A DNA stretch of 64,000 nt from Polytrichum commune. Taxonomy: Eukaryota > Streptophyta > Polytrichopsida > Polytrichales > Polytrichaceae. Below, piece by piece: positions 31,315 to 43,115 of the stretch. A model generated the notes under the pieces. The model saw only the letters and a program-made list of their open reading frames with translations, made no database searches and was not told the DNA's origin. How positions within the stretch are numbered: the stretch's first letter is position 1; every line of letters begins with the position of its first letter. The stretch is from positions 13,233,001 through 13,297,000 of the forward strand of contig OX485807.1 in the NCBI GenBank assembly GCA_950295325.1, given 5' to 3'. The translations under genes and the position numbers were made by a program.

Positions 31315-34300
31315 TCAGATGATGGTTTTCCCAAGTATGAAAAGTGTTGACGAAAACGCAACTCCAAATATCATGTAGAGGAATCCTCGATCCAGCACAA
31401 ATCCATACAAGGATACTCCAGCACGCGCATGCTGAAGATACGTAACTGCATCAATCCAAAAACACATGTTAAGTTAACCTACAAAGTTTTCTACGTAATA
31501 AAGGAACTCAGGAAGCAAAATACCTAGAATAGGATCCCATGGGCTTTTGCTCCGTTTGGTCATTTGTTTGGGGAGCCCCAAAAACATCTAGATATTAGAT
31601 AGCGCCAACCAGTGAGAGAAAGGGGGAATGAAGGGTATGGAAGCTAGGGATACAGCAAGGAGAATCGGGGTAGAGACCTATTGGGTCATGTGTGCATACC
31701 TTGCACAATCATGACCATTGAATCTAAGTTGGATATGTAGGCAATGTTGTATATCTTGTGTTCAAACTAGGAGATGCATGTATTTGGTTTCCTTCACTGC
31801 TTACATTTTCCTTGAAACACATGGTCATAATCTTGGAACTTACTAGCACATACTTGAACATAATGTATATGAGGACAAGGGAAGACCTTAGAATTGCTAT
31901 AACCCTACAACCCTATACCCTAACATTCAAGGCATGCATAAGGTAGGTAGGAAGAGAAGAGGAGAGAATTACAAAGTTGAGGAGAGGGAGAGAAGGCATA
32001 TTTCGCTTGTTTTTGTCAAAATACATGTTTACCGGGTTCACTCTTAGAAGCGAAGCTGAGACTGAACGGAATCTCAAACTCACTACAACACTCTATCAAA
32101 TTTTTCTCAAAGATCGATTCAAAATGTCTGAAAGCCAATCGATCCGCATTAGCAACAAGAAAGTCCCCTTCCTGAGGATTTGTGTGAAAGAAATCTGATG
32201 TACAAAAGTTCCGTGGTATGTATGCTTTGACGTTCCTTGGGATGTTACTACGCAACGCTCACAGTGCCAGATTCCACCAACCTTACGCACCTATCAATTT
32301 CGTACATAATCGATCCTAAACATGACCACCTAATTTTATAAGTTCCGTGTGACATGTTATCATTAGTTAAGAGACAGTGTTATCAAATCCTACATGGCAC
32401 ATTGAAAATCAACACACAAAGGTTCCCGGAACCGACCGAAACTTTTGCAATAACCCACCCTTGAAGGACATTAATATAAGAATAAGAAATTACCCAATGC
32501 CTGCCGTTTCTGGTAAGCTTCCAAGTCATGAGCCAGCTCCTCCTCCAATGAGTTCCACTCACGACCAGACGCTTCCAGATCCTCCGAAGATGAGCCTCGG
32601 TTCAAGTGAGGGTGAGCAGGACCATAAGTGAGTCCACTTCCTTGCGAGGAGCGGTCGTTCAAAGCGCTCGGACTACAGGTTGCGAGAGCGTGCCATTTGC
32701 TCACGATTGCCACAATTCGTTGTGCCTTGTGTGTGATCTTCGCAGCTCCCTTGAGACAGAGCACCAGGCCTGTCAGCTGCACCAAAGAGCAGACCTGCAT
32801 ACGTATATACAATTTCTCTTACGAGGTTACTTGTCTTGGTCGAATAACATCCAGATTGTTGGAGCCTCCAATGTGCACATTCACACGAAGAATTTGATGA
32901 AAGAACATAAGAAAGTTGCAAATATGACAAGTGACAATACGGTTACTGCAAATAACCATTTGGGTGTGCAGAAGGTGTGTATGGGGGAACCCCAGAGAGG
33001 TGCCAGGCTTGGAGCCAAGGGCATGATGGGTGATGGGGGATAATGAGGGGCTTATGAACATGGGCATGGGCATACATGCATATGATGGCCCATGGGCACG
33101 CACATGCATGGGGCATATGGGCATGGGCATTGGACATATGGTTGCATGGGGGTTGGGTTGAGCCAGGATATTAAATCATATGCATGAGTGCTATAGGCAG
33201 GGACCGCATGGCTAGTTATGCTACAGAAGGTCACTCAATCTAGGAAATGTTCCTGTAGTTCTTTAGGATAGAATATTAGTTGCGAACACAATGAAAATGA
33301 GTGACAATACGGCAGTGTGATAAATCATAGTGGCTGCGTTGCCAATCCCTGGGGTTTAACTAAGTGTTAAATCTCACACTTTGGATTAAGTTTCCGTCGG
33401 CTGGTTAAAATCTGTCAAGGTTTGAGAGCGAAAAACTGCAGCATCAGAAATTCCAGGTATAACACAGTAAACGGTATGAAGCAGAGGGTGAAGGAATGAT
33501 CACCGCTAAGTCTCCGGCCCGGAAGAAGTTGATTGTTTTGGCAAACAAGAGGATCTGGAAGAGCGAAGTGAGCTGGCTGAAGACGATGGAAAATAGGGCC
33601 AACACCATGAAGAAACGGAAGCGATGACTGATGGTCGTGAGTTGGCTGCGGATCTTCATGTGCTCTTTGAGGATGATAGACACCTCGGAGGTGACCTCCA
33701 GCAGCTTGTTGTAGCCCTCCAGTCGCAACACTTGGAGTGAGCACATGAGCCGAAAGAGGACACACATGAAGAGGAAGACGCTCGTTCTATAGAACCACGA
33801 CAACGCCGCCGCTGTGCACAGCACCATGTTGATCTTTGGGATTTCCGCAACAGAGGGGATCGACACGGTGACGTATGCGTACCACCAGCCTCGGTGCAGC
33901 ACTTCCACCACAAATGTTGGCAATAGGATCCATCCTAGTAGAGAGAAGGCGCTCTGTCACCACATCAAATATGTGGAAAGGGAACAGATTATTGAGAAGC
34001 CAATCTGATGTCAAATATGGATTAGCTAACCGTGAAAGACACCACTAATTTTTTTTTTAAACCTAATTGAATTCATATGGGTCACTACAATCACTACCAT
34101 CACTACAATCAAGAATTGATCAGTGAGCAGACTCCTGATTAACATTCGAAGCAAGAGAACAGATTATCAAAAAGCACATGAAAGACACCACTGCTTTCAA
34201 AAACCTGATTGAATTTGTGGTGGCCACTATTATCAGCCATGATCACTATAATCACTACTATCAACAACAATTGATCAGTGAGGAGGCTCCTCATGGGACA

Positions 34301-34915
34301 TTCGAATCAACCAAGAGTGTAAATGTAATGTGCGGTTCATTTGGCGAGTGCAATTTTTCTTTACAAAACCATTTAGAGATTCCAGGTCTAGGGATTTGAA
34401 GAACTCACACGTAGCTCCGATTCATAACCTTGTTGGACTTGAATGGGCTCCTTCACAATCTTGTCCAAGAGAAGAGTCCTTCGAAGCCCAAACGTGTGCA
34501 AGATGTGGGAGAGGCAGAGGAACGAGATGGCGGCAAGAAGGGACTCGGAGATTTGCACCAACTTCTCGAACGGATGTTGGTGCCCTTCGTCGCAGTCTTT
34601 GCAGTAAACATAGGTGTAATTGAACATGGGTACCATAAATGTGAACACAAGGAAGAGTATTCTGGACCAAATGACTTTAGGAATGGTCGACTGGTCAAGG
34701 CCAAGCCAGGATAAACCGGAGCGAAATTGCCTGAGCTCGTCCCTCGGGTTCGACATCATCCTCTTGTACATGATCTTGGCTCTGGCCCTTTTGTCATCCT
34801 TCACAGGATCCTCCACATCCTCCACTTCATCCTCTGGGCTCTCTGCAAACTGCACTTTCGTCTCTCTTCGAATCAGAGGCGCTTCCACGTCTTGTTCTTG
34901 CGTATCGCCATTCAT
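31315..34915 (-). CDS. DUF3537 family multi-pass membrane protein, 4 exons
   Basis: Exons on the minus strand: 34409-34915, 33504-33953, 32494-32794, 31315-31445. All have GT..AG borders and joining phases, giving 462 aa and a TGA at 31315-31317. Family markers of the plant DUF3537 proteins are present: SGLSWLGLDQS, FRSG, CLSH..LRRTLLLDK, ALSWFYRTSVFL, CVLFRLMCSLQVLRL, KITHKAQ, and a C-terminal YLQHARAGVSLYGFVLDR. About seven hydrophobic segments fit an integral membrane protein. The N-terminal 90 residues are acidic and probably cytosolic. Some databases label the family extracellular ligand-gated ion channel; I know of no firm evidence and assign no activity. An acceptor-like TTTTAATTTCAG at about 34952 (minus) suggests a 5' UTR intron. 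Confidence 0.85.
33056..33140. repeat. CATGGG-rich low-complexity tract in intron 2
   Basis: Repeated CATGGGCAT and ATGCATG words lie within intron 2 of the DUF3537 gene. It also creates spurious histidine/proline-rich frames. Confidence 0.6.
33965..34315. repeat. Tandem duplication in intron 1 of the DUF3537 gene
   Basis: Two diverged copies (about 33975-34150 and 34155-34315) share AACAGATTAT, GAAAGACACCACT, CCTGATTGAATT-like and AATTGATCAGTGAG blocks in order. Confidence 0.7.
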
Positions 34916-34975
34916 GGCGATCGACCTTCAACCCTGATGGTGATGCCCCTGAAATTAAAATTGCATTGGAAACAT

Positions 34976-35157
34976 TGAGTAAATCTCGCCATATAGTGCA
35001 CCAACAGAGCGCACCATGATGCATTTAAATTGAAATGGAGCAGAATTCACACTACCAAGCCAGTAGGGTGAAGTATGCACACAAGCTCTATTGAGCCAAT
35101 CAAACGAAGAACAACACCATCACAAAAAACACGGAGGAGCGAATTGGACAGACACAG

Positions 35158-35205
<48 letters not shown>

Positions 35206-35835
35206 GGGGAAGGCAAGATCACACAGGCACCATTTCGAAGACAATGAGGAAGACATCATTCTTTCAATGTATAAATCTCGCCATATAGTGCACCTACATA
35301 CCACAACCATGATGCATTCAAATTGGAACGGGGCAGAATTCAGACTACCAAGCCAGTATGGTGAAGGATGCACAGAAGCTCTGCCCAGCCAGTCAAATGA
35401 AGGTGATCACAGAAACACAAAGGAGGAGCGGATTGGAGAGGAAGGAAAAGGCAGATCACACGGACACCATTTCCAAGACATTGAGGAAATTAAAGCAAGG
35501 GAGGGTCAGGCATGTGCGTTGCTGATAACACTAAAACCATTCTTTCCAAAGTGTGCAAAGATATGCAAAGACGATCTGCCCACTGTCTCTAAAACCAAGA
35601 TCGCAACATAAACCGTTTGATGAATTTCTCCACCGACACACTGAAACCATTCGCTCAAATTGGAATAAAGAAGAATTTACACTGCCGAGTCTGCAAGCTC
35701 TACCCAGCCAGTTAACCGAAGCACATCATCACAAAAACACAAAGGAGGAGCGAATTGGACAGACAAAGAGAGAAAGAATAAAAAAAAAAGGGGGCAGATC
35801 ACACGGGCATCATTCCGATGGATGTCAAAATCTGC
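34976..35835. repeat. Triplicated segment upstream of the DUF3537 gene
   Basis: Copies begin near 34978, 35271 and 35640 (the third is partial). They share AAATCTCGCCATATAGTGCA, ATGATGCATT, AATTGGAA..GG..CAGAATT, AAGCTCT and GGAGGAGCGAATTGGA blocks. The first copy carries a GA microsatellite running into a G homopolymer (35163-35209). Confidence 0.8.
35163..35209. repeat. (GA)n microsatellite followed by a poly-G run
   Basis: About 16 GA units are followed by roughly 15 G, broken by no other base. It is likely length-polymorphic. Confidence 0.9.
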
Positions 35836-35999
35836 GCACCTGCTAACAAATGGAGGGCCAGAAAGTTCAACAATGTAGGTTGATGAAAGGAAGGCCACGA
35901 CTCTTATTTCAATCAAAATATCGAGTGGAACTCCAACCCATTGCCCATCAGATCACCAAACTCCAAATCAAATCCTAACCCAAAATCCTTCACACATGA

Positions 36000-36480
36000 G
36001 GCTCCTCACCAAACCAGCCGTCCACCATCACAACAAACCAGGAACCTCTAAGAGGGCTAAAACCCCTCAAAAAACCTCGAATGCTGAACAACACCAACCT
36101 TATCTCGCCCTCGAGGCAAAGGTTCGACGCAAACTTCAACCAGAATCAGCATCCCCATCTGCAAAGCTCCATCGTCTTCAGCGCATTCACAAATGCACCA
36201 AAGGCGAAAGATCACGATATGATGATCTTTTGCGAGCTCTTGGAATCGGATCAAGACAGGTTGAGATTCTTGAATGGACTGAGACTCGAAAATCCAACAG
36301 CGATCCTGCGTTTCCGTTGCAAATTGCAACGACACCCGCACTCCACTGCCCACTTCTCGAGCGGCGCGGGTCCGCCCGCCGGGGCCCGGGCCGGGGAGCT
36401 CTTCCTCCCGAGACCGACCCGGCCCACTGACCCAGCGACCCCCGGATCGAATCTCGCCTCCCGCACGAGCATTTATACGA
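36000..36480 (-). promoter_or_regulatory. Candidate distal promoter and 5' UTR exon for the DUF3537 gene
   Basis: A GC-rich CpG-dense block (36340-36440) lies beside a minus-strand TATAAAT at about 36471-36477. Frames run open on both strands because of composition, and none looks like a conserved protein. With a 5' UTR acceptor near 34952, the best reading is a first non-coding exon here, spliced to the coding exon 1.1-1.5 kb away. This is inference. Confidence 0.4.
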
Positions 36481-37218
36481 TACTTGTATATCGGACCACT
36501 CCGCTCATGCCACGTGGATATATATAGCATAATTTTGGCCCCAAGTCCCGCTGACAGAAATGCCCATTCCTGGACCTTACTTGTAATTACACCGTTTATG
36601 GTATTTAATGTCGATTACTGTATTATATTTTTACTCAGTTGGCCCCAAAACCCTAAATGCCCATGGAGGATTGTTTTGCGACCATGTTAACTTTGTGAGA
36701 TATGGATAGGAGAGTTGGTGGAACGAGACAAGATGTGGACCGTGTATGGAGAAGGACTTCTTTAATCTATCATGGAATGGAAGTAGAATGGAGAAAGGAG
36801 CTTGGGCCCGCAAAAAGGAGCTCTAGATTTATCTAGAATTATGTATGATAACCATGTCTTCTTCTTCTTTTTTTGGTTCTTTTTTTGGTTTTGTCCATAA
36901 GACAGAGACTATGCATCGACTTCGTTGTTCAAGAGGGAATTTCCTAACCACTTTGCGTTCACACTTGGACGTTGCTTATTCCTGCTTTTTTTTTGATCCA
37001 GTTGATTTAATGTGGATGTTAACTATAGTTATGTATATCTAGTTAACTATAGTTGCTCCCTAAAATGTATTGGAAAAAAAAACCAGTTAGCTAAAGTTAT
37101 GTTGGCAGTTGTTAATTACTTATTTTAAAAAAATTAGGTGATAAATGAGTAGCTTCAATCCTTGACCCACGTTTGAGAAGAAGGTGCACAAAATCCAAGA
37201 AAGGTTTGCTCATAGGTA

Positions 37219-37914
37219 CAGTAACCTCCCGCTTAAGTACGCAACTTGAACTTGCGCAGTTTGTGCGTACTTAGCTGGTAGGTGCGTACTTTAGGGTTTA
37301 GGGTTTCCCTAATTGCTTGTGTTTTGCTATGGCTGGTAGGTGCGTACTTTAGGGTTTAAATTTTCCCAAATCGCTATCGCTATCACTTCTGTTTCGCTAT
37401 AGCCGGTAGGTGTGTACTTTAGGGTTTAGGGTTTCCCAAATCGCTTGTGTTTGGCTACAATGTCGAAGAAACCAAACGGAAAGCGTCTCAATGAGCATCA
37501 ACGCTGCAAAATCATCTCGAAGCTTAGTAGATGAATGCTCCGAGTACATCATTAGTGAAGGAGATGTTAACACTTAGGAATTGAATGTCGGTTTAGAAAA
37601 CGGAGTTATAATCCATGGTTTTGACTCTCTTTATAAGCAGGTTCTTGACATCGAGGATTAGCTGCTTTGCCCTGAAGTTCAAGCAGAAGCAGAGGAAATA
37701 TTCGATGACCTTAAAAAATCGTTTGAATCATTTCAGAGCAAGATCCGAGCGGTCGGCCTCAAAGCCAAACGCAAAAAACTTCAAAACTTACGCCAAATGA
37801 CGATTCACGACATGTTCAACTAATAAATCTTGAACCCTAATTTGTTTGCCAAAAACAACGTACTTAACTGGGATGCGTACTTAAATGGGTGCGTACGTAA
37901 GCGGGAGGTTACTG
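37219..37914 (+). mobile_element. Pogo-type (Tc1/mariner) transposon, internally deleted, 696 bp
   Basis: Ends are CAGTAACCTCCCGCTTAAGT at the left and its near-complement ending GGGAGGTTACTG at the right, flanked by TA on both sides. CAGT ends with a TA duplication are typical of pogo and plant Emigrant/Lemi elements. The second copy of the host repeat lacks the insertion (about 41585), giving an empty site. Remnants of a transposase gene are inside. A tandem of three units of about 60-70 bp, each with GGTAGGTGCGTACTTTAGGG, precedes the ATG (37277-37455). Confidence 0.85.
37460..37823 (+). pseudogene. Pogo-like transposase remnant
   Basis: A 24-codon start (KRLNEHQRCKIISKLS) resembles the helix-turn-helix DNA-binding start of CENP-B/pogo transposases. 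A stop at 37532-37534 and further stops follow. A basic C-terminal tail frame ends at 37821-37823 (KAKRKKLQNLRQMTIHDMFN). The catalytic DDE/D domain between them is deleted, so it cannot be active. Confidence 0.6.
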
Positions 37915-38499
37915 TATAGTAAATAGCCATGGACTGGTATGAGCAAAGTGGACGACTATAGTTGTAGTCTTTCATAAACGACAAAGCCTCACGGTTCTAT
38001 TGTTTTCTTGTTTTATTTTACATGTCAAACCTTTGCATAACATAATTCAAAACCATTATAATGTTTTGTGGGATTGACAATATTTCACATAATAATCAAG
38101 AATAATCCCCACATTCATGCTCAATGTGGGAATATCCCCCAATATTCTATGGAATTTTATCAGTCCCACAAAACATTGTTATGGATTTGAATAATGTTAT
38201 GTGCATCTTCTCTTTTTACTTTTTTTATATAATATGTTTTTTTGTCCATAATTCCATGAAAAATGTCCTCTTTTCATCAACTACTTTTCACAAAAAGTTA
38301 AACCGAATTTAACTTTGTACAAAATCCTATTATAATGTGCATGTGTGCATGGCATGAGATTTTTCTTTGACAACACTTTAGATAACTATAGAGTAATGTC
38401 ATATATAACTGTTGGTTGAGTTTTTTTCCTCTTTGTTAAGTGTATAATCATAAAATAGAATGAATGAATTTTGTTACAACTCCCACCTATGATTAATTT

Positions 38500-39835
38500 T
38501 CATTGAAGCACAATAGAACTAGAGATCAAATTGCATCAACAAATACACATACACAAAGGCATATGAACAATGTTTGAAGTGAGGTGGTCACCTCCACCCT
38601 TTGCCTTGTCTTTTATTGCATTTTTCTTTTTTGGCGCATACAATGCATATGGGACATCTCAACTCCCACCTCCCACATTTCATATGGATTTATTCAAACC
38701 TTATTCACTCTCAAACCTCTAACAAACATCATCCTATGACTACAAGTAACCTAATGTTCTACCTTCGACACTTTCACTTTGCGAGTAGTCAAAAGATTAC
38801 ACTTTCATTGCCGTTGATAACGAGAGTTGCATATCATTTGCAAATATCGTATTTTGAATGGCATAGGTAAATAAAACTTCAAATAATCATCCAAACATGT
38901 CTCATTTGCCCTTTCTTCACCACGTTGGGGTAATGTGTGATTCTTCTACCATTCTCCAAACACCCTTGAGGGGGTATCTTCGCTCTTCTAAAGGTTGTCC
39001 CTCTTCATCAACATGTAAATTGGCTGCATTCCATCAATGCAATTGTCTTGAGGCAGTGGTGTTGAAGAACATCCTTTGCTTGTTGATCTTTCTTTGGTTC
39101 TTAAAATGCAACTAGTTTATTTCCCACTTTGCTCTTCACGCTCCTTTGAAAATCGATCAAAAGTAATTTGGAGGATTTGGCCACCCTAACCACTATAGGA
39201 GCATCATTTCTTCCACTTAGACACATTTTCAAATCACTCCCACCACTCATAGTATCATTTATCGATACAACATCTCGTGTGCACCAAACACCTCTAAATG
39301 TGTTATATCCAACAACTTACTTGTTTGCCTTTCCCTATCGTTGGGAAACATTGGGTTAAGGTGTTCCCTCTCAATGCATGTTTCACAAATCATCGAAGAC
39401 ATGGGCCAAGGAATTTCACTAACACTCATCATGCTTTGAAGTACATGAACACCTTTCCCAAAGGCTCCTCCAAATTCTAAAACCTCTCAAGATTCACTCC
39501 CTAACCAACTAGCATTCAAATCTCTAACTTTAGAATTTGCATAAGTGGGTCATAACCCAATGAAGCACGATAAAACCAGAGATCAGATCACATGAGCAAA
39601 TACACATACACAAAGACATATGACACAATGCTTGTAGTAAGATGGTCACCTCCACCCCTTGCCTTGCCCATTATTGCATTTTTCCTCCTTGATTCATACA
39701 ATGCATATGGGATATTTCAACTCCCGCTTCCCACAAACCATATGGGTTTATCCAAATCTTACTCACTCGTAAACCTCTAACAAACATCATCCTATGACTA
39801 CAAACAACCTAATGTTCTACCTTCAACAATTTTGT
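38500..39835. repeat. Two direct repeats of about 285 bp, 1.05 kb apart
   Basis: 38500-38785 and 39548-39835 share long blocks in the same orientation, including ACATACACAAAG, ATGGTCACCTCCACCC, ATACAATGCATATGGGA, and AACATCATCCTATGACTACA. The intervening 760 bp has no credible ORF. A TRIM-like element with short LTRs or two independent insertions are both possible. Confidence 0.65.
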
Positions 39836-40975
39836 CTAGAGAAAATCCATAGCCTGAAAACGTTATATAAAATTGTGATGCCTTTGAAGGAAAACAAGCC
39901 CTTTATTATATTTGTATGATTGTCTTATGAATTTTTAAAGTCAAAATCTAGTAGATTGGATGTATGAAGTTTGTGAAAACTTTGAACATTAGATTTGCAT
40001 TCATCTTATTTTATTATAACCATAAACAAATATGTAGAAACGTGAAATGTCTTTGAAACCAATAAATCTAAGTACTTAATCAATGAAAGAAAAATAAAAA
40101 AACAATGATTGGGCATTTAGGGCTTAACTTGGATTAACTATACATTTTCTAGATGCCCCCCACATTAGCAATGGCAACAAATTGCTTTCTTTTATTTGTT
40201 GATTTTGCAATTCAAGCATATTATGGTCCAAATTTGGAATCTTATATCTCAAATTGCCAACCAAGAGGTTCAACAAGAAGGGGGGGGGGCGATGGTTTAA
40301 TGGTGGGCCCTCTACCTCCTCTTTTGCATGCCACCTCCAATGTGCGGGCTAAAGGGCTAGGATTTGGCTTAGGATTCATGGCGACAATGTTATTATTGAG
40401 GATTTTGGAAAAAAAACCTACCTCTTTTATATTCTTGGTTGATTCATCTTAACTTCATCTCACAATATGAAATCATGGAACAAATGGGATTAAAAAAGTG
40501 ATATCCAAGCTACAAGAAGTTCCCAACATTTTACACCTTCATCTTACAAGGTTGCCACACATCTTTGGCTCTAAGGTATCTAAATTGTTCGCACTATTTG
40601 CTTTCTCTTCCCAACATTTGTGTCATGTGTCATCATCATGTTGGTCGTGAATGGTAAAAAAGAAAGAACGTCACATGGCATGAGAATGTTAAATCCTTTT
40701 GGCACGGACTAATAACTAGCATGGTATCTAATCTCTCACTATAAGTGTTTCCCAACCATAACCACTTGATGGATAAACTTTTGTGACACCTACTATGGAA
40801 AAATAACATATCGATACAATTTACAACCCATGTATTGTTATTTTAAGCACCAATGCTCTCTAAATCGAGATCAAAGACCCCAAATCAATCCAATGGAATC
40901 CAATTGTAATAAATTAACAACAAAATTGGGAGAGCCAAGCTTTTACCCTACCTCCCATGATTATTATTATTGTCA
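39836..40975. other. Intergenic, no gene seen
   Basis: AT-rich, with a short poly-G run near 40280. A 99-codon frame at 40153-40452 shows no recognisable domain and is not called. Confidence 0.5.
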
Positions 40976-41118
40976 TTATTTTTTTGAACATGACCACCTG
41001 GCTAGTTTTCCGTCAAGCATAGAGACAATTTCACGGCCGGGAATCGAACCATCAACCACTCTGTTCAGTTCGGGTACCTACCTTTCCACTACCGTCCAAC
41101 AGTTTAGGATCATCTTGG
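40976..41118 (-). mobile_element. SINE family S, copy 1
   Basis: On the minus strand: GGTAGTGGAAAGG (box A-like), GGTTCGATTCC (exact box B, 41050-41040), CTTGACGGAAAACTAGCCAG near the 3' side, then an A-rich tail. It matches 59131-59326 over about 130 bp. The RNA polymerase III boxes and tail support a tRNA-derived SINE. Confidence 0.75.
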
Positions 41119-41487
41119 ACCACTCCCCAGATTATGGTCATGAACCAAAAACCCTAAATGCTTCCTATTGGTTGTTTGAAATGTTCAAATGTTGGGACTT
41201 GGGACGCATTCTAGTTTCAAATACCTAGCCTTACACGAGTCTAAGTTTGCATGGCCCCACTAAGAACAAATACCGTGTTGGTATGTATACTCCAATTATA
41301 CAAAAAAACAAAATGTGAATTGTTGTTTCCAAATATACACAAGTTGATGACTTGGAGAAGGATCCACTCGGATATTTTTAGAGAGATGACTTGATTCTGT
41401 GTATTATGGGAAGGGCATGCATATTGCTTGTAAAATGTTTAATTGGATCACACCTTTGACAGGTTACTCGCTCACAAAATGCTACTT

Positions 41488-41930
41488 AAACAAGAAAATA
41501 GTAGAACCGTGAGGCTCTGTCCTCTTATGAAAGAATATAATTGTAGTTGTACACTTTGCTCATGCTAGTCCATGGCTATTTGTTGTACCTATAAGCAACT
41601 ATAGTCAATTAGATTTTTTTTCAATACATTTTAGGGAACAACTATAGTTAACTAGATATATAACTATAATTAACTACATTTTTTTGGCAGGTTCAATCAC
41701 GATCAACTATAGTTACGAAAGGCAACTAGTTAACTAATAATTGAATCGGTTGCTTAGTTGCCCAAGGTATGCAAGCTTGCATCATCCATGTTAAATCAAC
41801 TGGACCAAAAATAGCAGGGACATGTAACGTCCAAGTGTGAACATAAAGTAGTTAGGAAATTTGCTCTTAAAACATAGAAGTTGATGCATAGTCTGTGTCC
41901 TATAGACAGAGCCAACAAAACGAGATGATA
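41488..41930 (-). repeat. Dispersed repeat R1, copy B (uninterrupted)
   Basis: It is the reverse-complement partner of copy A. At the place where copy A holds the pogo element, this copy reads straight through (CTTATAGGTA then GCCATGGACT on the minus strand). Confidence 0.75.
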
Positions 41931-42062
41931 AGGTTTGGTTAAGGTGAGTGCAATGGTGCACCTTTAATGGACATTGTTTGGAGTTCAACATTACTCTATC
42001 ATGGAGAGGTTTGATGGATAAAAAAAAACATGAAATAGCATTTGAGGATAGTAGCAAATATA

Positions 42063-42360
42063 AGGGCCGCTTCACATTATGGCCGTGCAAGTCGAGAGGC
42101 CGTGGGATTGAATGGCCAAACTTTGTCGAGAGTTCAAAGAAATGGGCTGAAAATAATAGCCAGTAAAATATAGGAATTGGAGCCCTTTGGCCAAGCATAG
42201 TGTGAAGCTTGCAAAGGCCAAGCCCAAAGTCCAAAGGAAGAAGGAGCATCCCACTTTATTGCTTGCCCAAAACAACCCCTCCAATCTAATGGCCAAAGTT
42301 TTGTTAGTTTTTTTATTCTTTTTAATGAAAAAAAAAAATTGACCGCCTCTCAACCATAGT
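42063..42360 (-). mobile_element. MITE family 3, copy 1
   Basis: It starts GGGCCGCTTCACATTATGGCC after TAA. Internally it is the reverse complement of 52572-52868 (AAGTCCAAAGGAAGAAGGAG; CCACTTTATT). The right end is worn and holds an A-rich insertion. Confidence 0.75.
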
Positions 42361-42959
42361 TTGCGTTTCCAATCCTGTCCAACCCAAACTTCCTTCGAGA
42401 GTCCGTCGCCTTGGTCAAAAAGTATTGCAGGCCTTGGACAACTAACCAACTAATTCAACTATTAATTGACTAGTTGCCTTTTGTAACTATAGTTGTTCGC
42501 GATTTGACATGCCAAAAAATGTAGTTAACTATAGTTGTTTTAAATTATGTTTGCCAAAAGCTAATTAATTATAGTTATATCTAGTTAATCAAATATGTAT
42601 TTAACTAAAGTTGAGCGTAGCCTATTCACGGAATTATGTTGTAGTGTTGTAATGTCACCAATGTGTTATTTGTGTTGATGGTGTACATGGAGGTCATTCC
42701 AAAGCCCAACATTGTGAGTGATCATATGAAGGCGTTTCTTGATGATCCTCAGTGGCCCGAGCATATTAAAGACCCTCAACCGAAGCAAATCAAGAGGTGA
42801 ACTTCTTCCAATATACAATAATAATTGGAATTTTTCTAGTTAACTATAGTTGTTCTTCAAATTGGTTTGAATTTTTTTAGTTAATTATAGTTGTTCCCTA
42901 AAATGTATTGAAAAAAATATAGTTAATTATATTTATTTTGGTAGTTGTCCAAGGTTTGA
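42361..42959. other. Intergenic with TAACTATAGTTAACT palindromes
   Basis: The TTAACTATAGTTG word recurs at 42480-42600 and 42835-42935, as in repeat R1. Partial R1-like sequence is probable. Confidence 0.45.
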
Positions 42960-43115
42960 TGTATTGCCATGTAGGCAGTTTGGAGAGCAACGGCCTTTGG
43001 ACTTTGGCCTCTAGTGTGAAGGGTTGAGAGGCCAATTTCTTGATTTCTTGATTTCTTGCAATATGATTGATGAAAATCAACGGCCTCTTGACCTTCGGCC
43101 ATAGTGTGAAGTGGC
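42960..43115. repeat. Family 3 MITE fragment
   Basis: GGCCTCTAGTGTGAAG...GAGAGGCC and a terminal GGCCATAGTGTGAAGTGGCCC match the ends of family 3, but the middle is short and scrambled. Confidence 0.55.

Larger units (their letters stand above)
36848..38012 (+). repeat. Dispersed repeat R1, copy A, split by a pogo-type element
   Basis: 36848-37218 and 37915-38012 together match the reverse complement of 41488-41930. Shared blocks include GACTATGCATC, TTCACACTTGGACGTT, CCAGTTGATTTAA, GCCATGGACT and GCCTCACGGTTCTA. Both copies carry palindromic TAACTATAGTTAACTA words. Confidence 0.75.

Noticed and set aside
35996-36530. Overlapping frames of about 145-157 codons on both strands
   Set aside because: CpG-rich composition, no domain; better explained as promoter and 5' UTR.
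37277-37455. Interstitial telomere
   Set aside because: Only one or two TTTAGGG words per unit within a larger tandem unit in a transposon.
40153-40452. 99-codon frame
   Set aside because: No recognisable domain, no splice pattern and AT-rich surroundings.
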